Positions 52,931-62,022 of a DNA stretch of 64,000 nt are shown piece by piece. Source of the stretch: Deinococcales bacterium (GTDB lineage: Bacteria; Deinococcota; Deinococci; Deinococcales; JAAFIG01); contig JAAFIG010000006.1 of NCBI GenBank assembly GCA_013298595.1, forward strand, positions 62,001 to 126,000. The letters run 5' to 3'. Below the pieces are notes generated by a model. The model saw nothing but the letters and a program-made list of their open reading frames with translations. It was not told where the DNA came from and did not search any database. The translations under genes were made by a program, and so were the position numbers. Each line of letters starts with the position of its first letter. Positions within the stretch are counted from its first letter, which is position 1.

Positions 52931-53650
52931 ATGAACTCGAGGCTTTCGGTATTGCGTGGTTTGCATTTGGCTCATACTTTTTTGACAACATTACCGTTTC
53001 CTCATGTCGGTGAAGTTCGGGATGGGGAGTTTCGGTATGCCAGTGGTTTTTACCCAGCAGTGGGTTGGACACTTGGTATTTTATTGTGTTTAACGCATTG
53101 GTTGGTCTCGGGTTTGCCCAGCACAGTTGGCGCAGCGTTATTATTGGCTGTTTGGCTTGGTTTAACGGGAATGCTGCATTTTGATGGTTTAGTGGATTGT
53201 GGTGATGCGTTACTGGCAGCTAAGCCCCCCGAGAAACGACTCGAGATTCTTTCGGATGTTCATATGGGTGCGTTTGGTTTAGCAGTTGGTGCCGTGCATA
53301 TTTTACTGAAATGGAGCGCAATCTCGAGTTTAACCGTGTGGTTACCGTTGCTACTGGCACCAGTGTTAGCTCGAGCGGCACTTCTAATTCCGATGAATGT
53401 TTTTCCGAGTGCTCGAGCCGAAAGCTTAGGGGCAAAATCTCGAGAAGGCAATTGGAGTGTTGGTTTTCTGATTGCCTTACCCGCTGTTTTGCTTGCCCCA
53501 CAACTCGCCTTAGTTGCAGTACTGACCGCGCTTGGCGTAGCTTGGTTTGCCTCGAGCCGCTTAAACGGTGGTATTAGCGGTGATGTGTACGGTGCAATTG
53601 TAGAAATTTGTGAGGTCGCAATTATTATTGCTGCTTTAACTCGGGGTTAA
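52931..53650 (+). CDS. cobS: Adenosylcobinamide-GDP ribazoletransferase
   Basis: The membrane enzyme that joins alpha-ribazole to adenosylcobinamide-GDP in the last steps of cobalamin assembly. It has several transmembrane helices and the hallmark motifs MLHFDGLVDCGDAL and NGGISGDVYGAIVEI. The length of 239 residues is typical. TAGCAT lies 6 nt before the ATG, so the start is leaderless. No other cob genes are present, so it is an orphan of the pathway at this locus. Confidence 0.92.
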   Translation: MNSRLSVLRGLHLAHTFLTTLPFPHVGEVRDGEFRYASGFYPAVGWTLGILLCLTHWLVSGLPSTVGAALLLAVWLGLTGMLHFDGLVDCGDALLAAKPPEKRLEILSDVHMGAFGLAVGAVHILLKWSAISSLTVWLPLLLAPVLARAALLIPMNVFPSARAESLGAKSREGNWSVGFLIALPAVLLAPQLALVAVLTALGVAWFASSRLNGGISGDVYGAIVEICEVAIIIAALTRG

Positions 53651-53651
53651 A

Positions 53652-53933
53652 TCAATTGGTTCGGGTACTCGAACCACTAATCCGAACACCTTTTTGTTCA
53701 ATCACACCAAATTCGGCTTCGTAACGCTGAATATTCTCGGCGAGTGCTTGCAAAACAGCTTTGGCATGTTGCGGGCTGGTCATCAGCCTCGAGACGACCA
53801 AAGCAGGTTGGCTTGGTACTGTGAAAACAAAATCTAAAATAAATTCGTGTGGTGTGTGCGAAATCAAGGCAAAATTGGTGTATTTACCCTGGGCAATTTC
53901 TGGGGTGATCTCGAGGTGCAAATCTTCATTCAT
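53652..53933 (-). CDS. DUF3467 family protein
   Basis: A 93-residue protein with the family pattern EIAQGKYTNFALISHTPHEFILDF, then FTVPSQPALVVSRLMTSPQHAKAVLQALAEN. Function is unknown. TAGACT lies 6 nt before the ATG (53940-53945). It is convergent with cobS with a gap of one base. Confidence 0.9.
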   Translation of the reverse strand: MNEDLHLEITPEIAQGKYTNFALISHTPHEFILDFVFTVPSQPALVVSRLMTSPQHAKAVLQALAENIQRYEAEFGVIEQKGVRISGSSTRTN

Positions 53934-54045
53934 GTATATAGTCTACTCGAGGCAAAGTTGAGTTCCAAATAATGCTTTGGGTTGATGCTCAAATGTCAAT
54001 ACTTTATACCGATGCAAGACATCCTTAAACTGCTAAACTATTTTT

Positions 54046-54654
54046 ATGGCAACAATTCACGTTCCAACAACCACTCGTCAGGCTTTTGCTGGTTGGTTAC
54101 TCGGCGTTTTTGGTTGGAAAGCCATTCTCGAGCCACCAAAAGACAAAAAATACGTTTTAGTTGGCTATGCCCATACCAGCAACTTAGATTTCTTTCCAGC
54201 CATCGCTTGGATTTGGGCAACAGGTTTACGCGCCAGTTGGGTTGGTAAAGCCCAATTATTTAAAGGCTTAATGAAACCAATCATGACTTGGTTAGGTGGT
54301 ATTCCTGTAGACCGCGACAAAAGCCGTAACTTTGTACAAAAAGTCGCAGATTTATTTGCTGCTCGAGACGAATTATTCTTAATTATTGCCGCCGAAGGAA
54401 CCCGCTCGAGAGCTGAGTACTGGAAAACAGGTTTTTATTACATTGCCTTAGAAGCCAAAGTACCACTAGCACTGGCTTATATAGACTGGAAACGCAGAGA
54501 AGTTGGCATTGGAGCGTATTTTACACCCACTGGTAATTTAGAAGCCGATTTTGCAGCCATTAAAGGTTTTTTTGAACCCGTTGTTGGACGCGACCCCAAT
54601 AAACAAAGCCCAATTCGGTTAAAGCCAAAAGACAGCATCGAAGAGGGGAAGTAA
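54046..54654 (+). CDS. PlsC-like acyltransferase
   Basis: A lysophospholipid acyltransferase of 202 residues. The HX4D catalytic motif is seen in YAHTSNLDFFP, the GGIPVDRDKS segment contacts the acceptor, and AAEGTRSRAEYWKTGFYYIA is the EGTRS motif. It probably makes phosphatidate from 1-acyl-glycerol-3-phosphate or acylates a related lipid. TAAACT lies 6 nt before the ATG. Confidence 0.92.
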   Translation: MATIHVPTTTRQAFAGWLLGVFGWKAILEPPKDKKYVLVGYAHTSNLDFFPAIAWIWATGLRASWVGKAQLFKGLMKPIMTWLGGIPVDRDKSRNFVQKVADLFAARDELFLIIAAEGTRSRAEYWKTGFYYIALEAKVPLALAYIDWKRREVGIGAYFTPTGNLEADFAAIKGFFEPVVGRDPNKQSPIRLKPKDSIEEGK

Positions 54655-54658
54655 ACAA

Positions 54659-54675
54659 GGCAAGCCTGTCTTGCC
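54659..54675. repeat. Dispersed hairpin repeat (GGCAAG/CTTGCC, CCTGT loop)
   Basis: A 6-bp stem around CCTGT directly after the acyltransferase stop codon. It shares loop type with copies at 5515, 5609, 31760 and 39769. Confidence 0.55.
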
Positions 54676-54792
54676 CAACAACACTTACCTGACAGGCATA
54701 GTCACCCAACCCTACCATTTTGCCTTCATCTTACCTCCTTTGCCTTTTGCTCCCTTAATTTCCCTCATGACCGACGGTTATACTTCGCGCCA

Positions 54793-55551
54793 ATGCTCCC
54801 GAGTGCTTTAGCTGCTGCGATTTTATTTAGTGTTTCCGACCCGTCAAGTGATGCTTTAGGGGATGGTGCTTATACATTACCTGCCGCTAAACGTGATGCT
54901 TCACAATTGGATATCCGCACCTTTAGTGCTTTGGACAACAACGGCAAACTCGAGTTTCAATTTTCAATGGGTCGGGTACAAAACCTAGATAAAGCCCCAA
55001 ATGGTTTCTCAAATGCTGTCATTGATGTTTTTATTGGCACAGGACGTGGAGGCAACACCGATTTAGGCAATAGTGGTTTTGTCACTCGAGCTAACAGCGG
55101 TTGGTATTACTGGATTCGGGCTACACCGTGGGGAGTGACTCTAAAACGTGATAAAAATGCTGATCTGGTCAATTTACCAAGCTCGAGAACCGCTAAAGCC
55201 AACGCCGATGCTGCCAATATTTTTATTCAAACTGATATTCCTGTTGGGGCATACACCTATTACGCAATGTCGAGTTTGTACGATAGTTTAACACCAACAG
55301 GCATTGCCCAACCACAAGCCGAGCCTTCGCCACTTAAACTATTATCACCACTCGAGAATGCACCCAGTGCTTTAGATATTGTCTTCGAGAATCGGCAAAT
55401 TCTGCTTTGGTCTAATCGTGAAGTGCCACCACTCAACGAACCACAACTTGGTACAAACCCGTTGTTATTCACAGGTATTGTTGGTGCGGCACTGGTGTTA
55501 ATCACCACCATTTGGGGATTATTTAATTTTTCAAAACGCGATACGTTTTAA
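54793..55551 (+). CDS. Membrane-anchored protein resembling the glucodextranase C-terminal domain
   Basis: A 252-residue protein with DPSSDALGDGAYTLP at the start of the mature part, matching the DPxGDDxGxGxY pattern of the glucodextranase C-terminal (DOMON-like) carbohydrate module. A C-terminal transmembrane helix (LLFTGIVGAALVLITTIWGLF) is followed by KR. The N-terminus is only a weak signal peptide. TATACT is 8 nt before the ATG. It may hold a polysaccharide at the cell surface. Confidence 0.75.
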   Translation: MLPSALAAAILFSVSDPSSDALGDGAYTLPAAKRDASQLDIRTFSALDNNGKLEFQFSMGRVQNLDKAPNGFSNAVIDVFIGTGRGGNTDLGNSGFVTRANSGWYYWIRATPWGVTLKRDKNADLVNLPSSRTAKANADAANIFIQTDIPVGAYTYYAMSSLYDSLTPTGIAQPQAEPSPLKLLSPLENAPSALDIVFENRQILLWSNREVPPLNEPQLGTNPLLFTGIVGAALVLITTIWGLFNFSKRDTF

Positions 55552-55594
55552 AAACCCGAATGATTGGGCAACATCAGGTCTGCTTTGCTGATAC

Positions 55595-56551
55595 TTATTT
55601 TGTTAAAGTCTGTAAATTCTCGAGAATCCGAGGAGCAGCTGGTTGAGCAGCTGGCACAAATTGCAAACCTGTTAATTGCTCGTAAGCGGCAATATAACGC
55701 GCTGCTACTTGGGCAACAAATTCGGCTGGCATGATGGGTGGTGTGCCATCGCCGTTATAACCTTGTTCGGCAAACCATAAACGCAAAAATTCCTTATCAA
55801 AACTGGTTGGAGACGACGGGTTTGCTTGATATGAATCCAGCGTCCAATAACGGCTCGAGTCTGGTGTATGAACCTCATCTATCAGCACTAACTCACCATC
55901 AATTGTGCCAAATTCGTACTTGGTATCCACCAGCACCAAACCAGCTTTTTGGGCAACAGCTTGTCCTCGAGCAAACAATGCTAAAGCTGCTTGTTCAACT
56001 TGCGCCCACAATGCAGCACCAACTAAACCCTGTTCGAGAATTTCGGTTTTGGTGATCGCATGGTCATGACCACCTGCTTCGGCTTTAGTGGTTGGTGTAA
56101 TAATTGCTTGTGGCAAACGATCATTTTTTTGTAAACCATCAGGTAAAACCACACCATACGCATCTCGAGTACCACTTTGATACATCGTCCACAAACTGGT
56201 TTTGGTCACACCTGTAATAAACCCACGCACCACCACTTCAACAGGTAAAGGCTTAGCCTCCTTAGCAATGGTCACATTGGCATCAGGCACGGATAAAACA
56301 TGATTAGGCACGATGTCTGTTGTTTGTGCAAACCACCAAGCTGACAATTGATTAAGCACCTGCCCCTTAAACGGAATCACACCTAGCACCACATCAAAAG
56401 CACTGACCCGATCTGTGGTCACAAGCAACCTCGAGCGATTAGGTAATGCCACCATTTCACGTACCTTGCCACTGGTTTGTGCACCAAAAGTTGTTAAATC
56501 AAGACTCGAGAGAGCCGTTGGAATGGCGTTGAGAAGGTCGGTATGCGTCAT
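55595..56551 (-). CDS. purC: Phosphoribosylaminoimidazole-succinocarboxamide synthase
   Basis: SAICAR synthetase of purine biosynthesis. It shows SGKVREMVAL with the ATP-binding loop, LLVTTDRVSAFDVVLG, VEVVVRGFITG and LVDTKYEFG followed by IDEVHTPDSSRYW. At 318 residues it is the long form, as found in fungi and some bacteria. TAACCT lies 7 nt before the ATG (56559-56564). It stands alone; no other pur operon gene adjoins it. Confidence 0.95.
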   Translation of the reverse strand: MTHTDLLNAIPTALSSLDLTTFGAQTSGKVREMVALPNRSRLLVTTDRVSAFDVVLGVIPFKGQVLNQLSAWWFAQTTDIVPNHVLSVPDANVTIAKEAKPLPVEVVVRGFITGVTKTSLWTMYQSGTRDAYGVVLPDGLQKNDRLPQAIITPTTKAEAGGHDHAITKTEILEQGLVGAALWAQVEQAALALFARGQAVAQKAGLVLVDTKYEFGTIDGELVLIDEVHTPDSSRYWTLDSYQANPSSPTSFDKEFLRLWFAEQGYNGDGTPPIMPAEFVAQVAARYIAAYEQLTGLQFVPAAQPAAPRILENLQTLTK

Positions 56552-56625
56552 CGGGCACAGGTTAGCAGAAAAGCAAGGGGAGTTTTAGCTTTTGGGCAAG
56601 GCTAGCCTGTATTGAGTCGTGCAGG

Positions 56626-56641
56626 GCGAGGCATGCCTCGC
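56626..56641. repeat. Perfect 16-bp palindrome GCGAGGCATGCCTCGC
   Basis: The clearest member of the dispersed palindrome family, flanked by GCAGG and CCTAC. It lies just upstream of purC and at the 3' end of fdhD. Confidence 0.7.
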
Positions 56642-56644
56642 ACC

Positions 56645-57475
56645 CTACGGCTTTTCGTTCGCCGTTATTCTCTCAGCACTCGAGTAAACATTCATTCGTT
56701 GTCCTCGTAAAAAACCGACCAAAGTAAGTCCAAATTTCTGGGCAACTTCGACAGCTAAACTCGAGGGCGCAGAGACACTGGCAAGGATTGGTATTTGAGC
56801 TGCGATGGCTTTTTGGGCAATTTCAAAACCTGCTCTACCCGAGACAACCAACACCGTTTGCTCGAGGGGTTGAGCGTTGAGTAATGCCCAGCCGATTAAC
56901 TTATCCACAGCATTGTGTCGTCCGATGTCTTCGCGTAATGCAAGTAATACACCTTGGCTCGAGAAGAGAGCAGCTGCATGGTTTCCGCCCGTAAAGTCAA
57001 ATAATACTTGTTCTGCACGAAGTTTTTCGGGTAAATCATAAAGGGTTTGCGGGCTGATTTGCAGCGGATTCTCGAGGGGGCTACATCGCATATCTAGTGC
57101 TTCGAGGCTGGCTTTTCCACAAACACCACAAGCGCTTGTGGATAACGAAGTTCGGATAAAATTCGAGATTTCGACTTGGACATTGGCTTGTAATTTGATA
57201 TTCACAATATTGAATCGTTGCTCGAGTTTATTGGTCACACAATACGAAATTTTTTGGATTTGCTCAGCATTGTCAATAATACCTTCGGCAAAGCACCAAC
57301 CCGCTGCAAGTTCAAAATCATGTCCAGGGGTTCGCATTGTGGTGGTTAAAGTATGGCGTTGTCTTGCAACCTCGAGCCGAAGCTCGAGGGGTTCTTCGAG
57401 CACCACAGCATCTGTTCGCATGGTTTTGTTTGTACCATCGAAAATGGTGATTCGCGTTTTACGACTGCCTTTCAT
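56645..57475 (-). CDS. fdhD: Formate dehydrogenase accessory sulfurtransferase FdhD
   Basis: Transfers sulfur from IscS to the molybdenum cofactor of formate dehydrogenases. The redox CxxC is at residues 116-119 (STSACGVCG), with GHDFELAAGWCFAEGII before it and FDFTGGNHAAALF and REDIGRHNAVDK after. The length of 276 residues is normal. It overlaps the YdeP-like gene by 4 bp, so the two are co-expressed, supporting maturation of that enzyme. Confidence 0.94.
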   Translation of the reverse strand: MKGSRKTRITIFDGTNKTMRTDAVVLEEPLELRLEVARQRHTLTTTMRTPGHDFELAAGWCFAEGIIDNAEQIQKISYCVTNKLEQRFNIVNIKLQANVQVEISNFIRTSLSTSACGVCGKASLEALDMRCSPLENPLQISPQTLYDLPEKLRAEQVLFDFTGGNHAAALFSSQGVLLALREDIGRHNAVDKLIGWALLNAQPLEQTVLVVSGRAGFEIAQKAIAAQIPILASVSAPSSLAVEVAQKFGLTLVGFLRGQRMNVYSSAERITANEKP

Positions 57476-59700
57476 ATTTTTTCGATTCGCACCAAAGCAT
57501 TGTAATCGGGAATATGGCTTTCACTCGAGCGCTTAGTTTTATCAAGTAATGGATTTCCTTCGGGAAAATGCACTTGCAGATTTTGTGGTTTGACATTGGC
57601 TATGCAGACTCGAGCCAGCATCTCTCCAACGTTTGAAACCAGTCGAACTGCATCGCCGTGTTGTAAACCAAGCTGAGTAGCATCTGCCATATTGACGAGT
57701 ACAGCATCACGGGTTGCTCCATTGATACTGTCTTTTTGTTCGTGAATCATACTGTTAAATTGCTTACCACGCCGTGTGGACAAGCGAAAATACCCATTTG
57801 GCACAGCGCTACTACTGGGGTTGACAATACTGAACTTACCTCTCGAGTCAGGTGTTTTAAAAATGCCACCCGCGCATAAATGCCGTCCAGCAATTTGGAA
57901 TTGATCGCCTTGTTTCTCGAGGTGTTGAATACCATCATACATTGGTATGATAGTGGCAATTTCGGTGCGAATTGCAGCGGTACTGGGGAATGTTAACTGC
58001 TGGGTTAATTCTGGGCGAACTCGGCGAGCTAGATCCATAAAAACATCCAGCTCAGCTCGAGCTTCTGGGATGCGATGCCCTGTTATTTCTGGACTGAAAA
58101 TCACACGGCGTTCAGTGCTGGTTTCAGTCACACCACCAGCAATTTCGTAACGCGTACAAGCAGGTAAGACAATCACATTTTCGCCATCCACAAGCATTTG
58201 ACTGGATAACACCAAATCCATATGCACTCGCAATGGCACTTGCTCGAGTGCATTAGCAACAAATTCAGGATCGGGTAGCACCTCGAGGAAATTTCCACCA
58301 ACAGCAAACAGAACATCCAGTTCTTTTTGAGCGGCTGCATCGATCATTTCAGGTACAGTTAAACCTATTTCTCGAGACAAGCTAAACCCGTATTTTTGCT
58401 CGAGGGCCACGTAATTTTCTTCGGTTGGGGCTGCGCCGCTAGGTAGCATTGTGCTGTATGCACCCATTTCTGCGCCAGCCTGCACACCACTATGTCCACG
58501 AATTGGCATCAGACCACAGTGGTCTCGTCCGACCCAACCTCGAGCTAAGCCCAAATTCACAATGGCTCGGACTGTATCTTCACCACAAAAATGCTGGGTA
58601 ACTCCCATACTCCAGACCAGCACCCCTGTTTTCGCGTTGCCAAGTTGTCGCGCTAAAGCCTGCATTTCGGCAGTACTCGAGCCGCTTTGCACCTCGAGTT
58701 CGGCATAACTAAGTTGCTCGAGATGGGTTTTAACAGTTTCAAAATTATTGGTATGAGCCGCAATAAATTCTTTATCCTCGAGATTTAATTCAAGCAAATG
58801 TTTGAGCACACCAGACAGGAAAGCCGCATCGCCACCTGTATTAACAAGGTAAAAATTATCCGTGATTTTTGTGCCAAACAATGCGCTTTCGGGTGCACTT
58901 GGCACCCAATACCGTTCCATGCCAGGTTCGCGGTAGGCATTGACACAAATTACTTTTGTCCCAGCCACTTTTGCATGATGTAAGTATTTGGTGGCAACAG
59001 GTTGGTTAGTAGCAACGTTACTGCCAATAAACACCACCACATCCGAACCAATCCAATCGGTGTAAGAACAGGTTGTGGCTGCCACACCCAACGTCTCTTT
59101 CAGTGCCACAGTACTCGGGCTATGACAAAGCCGCGCTGCATTATCAATACTGTTTGTGCCCATTGCCCGAACCGCTTTTTGCACTGCGTAATACCCTTCG
59201 TTGGTCATCCCTCGAGAGGTTAAGAAAAAACCCATGCGCTGTGCCGAACTACTCTGCACCTCAATGGCAATACTGTTAAGAGCATCATCCCAAGAAATTC
59301 TCGAGAAACCTTTTTCACCACGTTTGCGACGCATCGGAAAAGGTAATCTGCCAAGGTCGCGTAACTCGGCACTCGAGAGTGCTTGTAATGCACCAACATC
59401 CTCGAGCCATGCTGGTTCAAGGGCTGGCATGGTGTTTAAACGCAACAAACGCAATCGGATGTTACATAAATGCACACCATCTAAAGTCCAATCTTTTAAA
59501 CCACTGGTACCAAGGGCGCAACCATCACAGACACCTTCGGATAGCACTTTCCAAGCGTAACTTAAATTATCTCGAGATTCCCAAGCTGCTCGAAAGACCT
59601 CAAAGTAATTATTAGGGCGTTGTTGCCCAATACCAAATGGCACAGGACTCGCCCAGCGCTCTGGTTTCCATGTTAACGGATTAAATTCAGAGAGTTTCAT
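57472..59700 (-). CDS. FdhF/YdeP family molybdopterin oxidoreductase
   Basis: A 742-residue Mo/W-bis-MGD enzyme. It has N-terminal cysteines CDGCALG (58, 61) and Cys79, then ARLCHSPSTVALKETLG near residue 189, whose Cys is the likely metal ligand in place of selenocysteine. MGD-binding segments (DVVVFIGSNVATNQPV, GLARGWVGRDHCGLMPIRGH) and the C-terminal molydopterin-dinucleotide domain follow. YdeP relatives are formate dehydrogenase-like, and some are linked to acid resistance; the substrate is unproven. It overlaps both the S9 peptidase and fdhD genes by 4 bp. Confidence 0.92.
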   Translation of the reverse strand: MKLSEFNPLTWKPERWASPVPFGIGQQRPNNYFEVFRAAWESRDNLSYAWKVLSEGVCDGCALGTSGLKDWTLDGVHLCNIRLRLLRLNTMPALEPAWLEDVGALQALSSAELRDLGRLPFPMRRKRGEKGFSRISWDDALNSIAIEVQSSSAQRMGFFLTSRGMTNEGYYAVQKAVRAMGTNSIDNAARLCHSPSTVALKETLGVAATTCSYTDWIGSDVVVFIGSNVATNQPVATKYLHHAKVAGTKVICVNAYREPGMERYWVPSAPESALFGTKITDNFYLVNTGGDAAFLSGVLKHLLELNLEDKEFIAAHTNNFETVKTHLEQLSYAELEVQSGSSTAEMQALARQLGNAKTGVLVWSMGVTQHFCGEDTVRAIVNLGLARGWVGRDHCGLMPIRGHSGVQAGAEMGAYSTMLPSGAAPTEENYVALEQKYGFSLSREIGLTVPEMIDAAAQKELDVLFAVGGNFLEVLPDPEFVANALEQVPLRVHMDLVLSSQMLVDGENVIVLPACTRYEIAGGVTETSTERRVIFSPEITGHRIPEARAELDVFMDLARRVRPELTQQLTFPSTAAIRTEIATIIPMYDGIQHLEKQGDQFQIAGRHLCAGGIFKTPDSRGKFSIVNPSSSAVPNGYFRLSTRRGKQFNSMIHEQKDSINGATRDAVLVNMADATQLGLQHGDAVRLVSNVGEMLARVCIANVKPQNLQVHFPEGNPLLDKTKRSSESHIPDYNALVRIEKI

Positions 59701-61469
59701 ACAACCTCGGGTTGCAGATGTTGCTCGAGAAACGCAGCAATTTTTGGGTACGCATCCAAGCGATTATGCAGCTTCGCTAAACCATGCCCTTCGTCGGCAT
59801 ACACCAAGAATTCCACTGGCACACCTTTGGCAATTAACGCATCACGCATTTGCTCAGCTTCAAATAACGGCACTCGAGGATCGTTAGCACCATGCACAAT
59901 AAAAAGTGGTGCTCGCAATTTATTCAAATGCGTGATTGGGCTGATACTGGTCAAAAACTCGCGGTCATGCTCGAGGCTGCCATACTCCGATTCACGCAAT
60001 GACCGACGATACGCACTGGTACGCTCGAGGAAAGTTACAAAATTGCTAATACCCACAATATCCACACCTGCTGCGAATAATTCTGGGTATGTGGTCAGGC
60101 AACTCAGCACCATAAACCCACCATAACTACCACCATAGACCGCGATTCGTTTGGCATCAGCGCTACCTTCAGCAACCAACCACTGCACCGCAGCGCGAAT
60201 ATCTGCCACGCTATCCATACGTTTACGCACATCATCTAAAGCCATAAAGGTTTTGCCGTACCCTGTACTACCACGCACATTTGGGTATAACACCGCCATG
60301 CCTCGAGAAACCCAGTACTGAGCTAATGCCATAAAATCTGGACGGCTTTGCGATTCGGGACCACCATGAATACTGATAACCACTGGAACTTTGCCAGTTA
60401 CATTTTTGGGTTGATAATACCAACCTGAAATCTCGAGACCATCAAAACTCTGCCATTTAACAAGTTTGGGTTCAACCAACGAAGCCTGTGGTACAAGCCC
60501 TAAATCAGCCTGAGTCCAAGCAGTTAATGTACCATCTGTGGTTAGTATAAAAACGTTATACGCAGCCCTCGAGCCATTGGCAATCACCAAAAAAGTATTT
60601 GCCACTAAACTTGGCAACACTTGTGCAACACCAACAGGTACACCCTGCACCACTTGCACTTCACCTGTGATCTGATGCTTTAACTCGAGCACACTCAAAC
60701 CCGCTTGATTGCTGCTAACACACAAGTAATCCCCACTAAAAGCAAAACTTTCTTCATCCCAAGCTCGATCAGATTGAAACTCGAGTACTCCTGACTCGAG
60801 ATCAATCCGAGCCAAGTTTGAGAATTCACGCTCGAGGTTACTGGAACACCAAACACAACTTCCATTGTTATGGAATTTTGCACCACTAAAAAAAGCTTTG
60901 CCTACGTGGGCTGTTAAAAGTTTAGTTTCACCAGACTCGAGGTTGACCAAGAGCAAATTATTATCATCATTACCATTGGCTTGGGCTACCAGTAAAAACT
61001 GTTCATGCCAATCTTGCACATAACAATACCCAGCCAAATCCGAGACTTTACGAATTTCTCGAGAAGCCAAATCCATGACATAAACATGAAAATCTGTATT
61101 GTTTTCTCGAGTGGCAGTAAACGCAATTTGCGTAGCGGCTGCATTCCAACAACCCCACACATGTTTCACTTCTGGGTTATTGGTTAAAGCTACAACTTCT
61201 TGCCCATCATCAGAAGAAAGAAAAAATTGTGTTTGTTCATTGCCACCCTCATCCATACCAAAAATGTATCGATTTCCAACAGGTGCGTACTGCACAAACA
61301 TCACACGATTTGGGTAGAAGGTACGTTGGGCAGCCCAACCTCGAGCCGCATCAGACGTAAAGACTTGATATGTGCCAGTAGGGTTGTACAAAAATGCCAT
61401 CCGCTGCCCATCGGCACGCAATGAACCATCAATGACCCCACGAATATTTAAGTAATGCAAAAAATCCAT
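59697..61469 (-). CDS. S9-family prolyl oligopeptidase/acylaminoacyl-peptidase
   Basis: A serine peptidase of about 590 residues with an N-terminal beta-propeller and a C-terminal alpha/beta-hydrolase. The catalytic triad is Ser in GGSYGGFM (near 447), Asp in GANDPRVP (near 528) and His in DEGHGLAKLHN (near 562). No signal peptide is visible, so it is cytoplasmic. The start is placed at ATG 61469 (MDFLHYL) because TAGACT lies 6 nt upstream; the frame begins two codons earlier. It leads an overlapping operon with the YdeP-like and fdhD genes. Confidence 0.93.
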   Translation of the reverse strand: MDFLHYLNIRGVIDGSLRADGQRMAFLYNPTGTYQVFTSDAARGWAAQRTFYPNRVMFVQYAPVGNRYIFGMDEGGNEQTQFFLSSDDGQEVVALTNNPEVKHVWGCWNAAATQIAFTATRENNTDFHVYVMDLASREIRKVSDLAGYCYVQDWHEQFLLVAQANGNDDNNLLLVNLESGETKLLTAHVGKAFFSGAKFHNNGSCVWCSSNLEREFSNLARIDLESGVLEFQSDRAWDEESFAFSGDYLCVSSNQAGLSVLELKHQITGEVQVVQGVPVGVAQVLPSLVANTFLVIANGSRAAYNVFILTTDGTLTAWTQADLGLVPQASLVEPKLVKWQSFDGLEISGWYYQPKNVTGKVPVVISIHGGPESQSRPDFMALAQYWVSRGMAVLYPNVRGSTGYGKTFMALDDVRKRMDSVADIRAAVQWLVAEGSADAKRIAVYGGSYGGFMVLSCLTTYPELFAAGVDIVGISNFVTFLERTSAYRRSLRESEYGSLEHDREFLTSISPITHLNKLRAPLFIVHGANDPRVPLFEAEQMRDALIAKGVPVEFLVYADEGHGLAKLHNRLDAYPKIAAFLEQHLQPEVV

Positions 61470-61591
61470 ACGCATAGTCTACCTGTTTACCAATACTCGA
61501 GCGATTACTCGTACAGAACAACCTTGATTCTTTGTGACGCTTCTTGTGACGCTTGGTCTTTAAAGTGAAACTCGAGGTTCAAAGGAGATTT

Positions 61592-62011
61592 ATGAAACAC
61601 TGGTGGATCGGAATACTTGTTGGCATTACCTTGATTGGTTGTGGGAACACCACACCGCCTAGCCCAGTCGGAACTTGGACTGACTCTGCTGTGAACGGGA
61701 ATGGCATTTGTGTAAGTGGAAATCAGGCTCTGTTTCAGTTTATTTTTATCATTGCTGAACCTAGTAGTTCAGGGGCAATCTCGGCAACCCTCAGAGTAAA
61801 ACAGCAAGGTAATCAAGACACTGTGCTGGCTCTTTCTGGAACATTTAATGGTTCGAGCATGAGCATAACAGACCCGAATAATTCATTTTTACCTGTTGTC
61901 AATGGTTCATTTGATTTTTCGCAAAAACGCTTTACAGGTACGCTCAGTGGAAAGTGCTACAGCAGTAGCAATACAATTGGAACATTTAACTTCACAGCTA
62001 TTAAGCAATAA
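61592..62011 (+). CDS. Small lipoprotein of unknown function
   Basis: A 139-residue lipoprotein starting at ATG 61592, with AGGAG upstream. The lipobox is LIGC (Cys17). The mature part is a small beta-rich domain (SATLRVKQQGNQDTVLALSG, FDFSQKRFTGTLSG). No family recognised. It is followed at 12 bp by the first stalk-domain gene, so they may be co-transcribed. Confidence 0.82.
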   Translation: MKHWWIGILVGITLIGCGNTTPPSPVGTWTDSAVNGNGICVSGNQALFQFIFIIAEPSSSGAISATLRVKQQGNQDTVLALSGTFNGSSMSITDPNNSFLPVVNGSFDFSQKRFTGTLSGKCYSSSNTIGTFNFTAIKQ

Positions 62012-62022
62012 AGGAGGCACTT

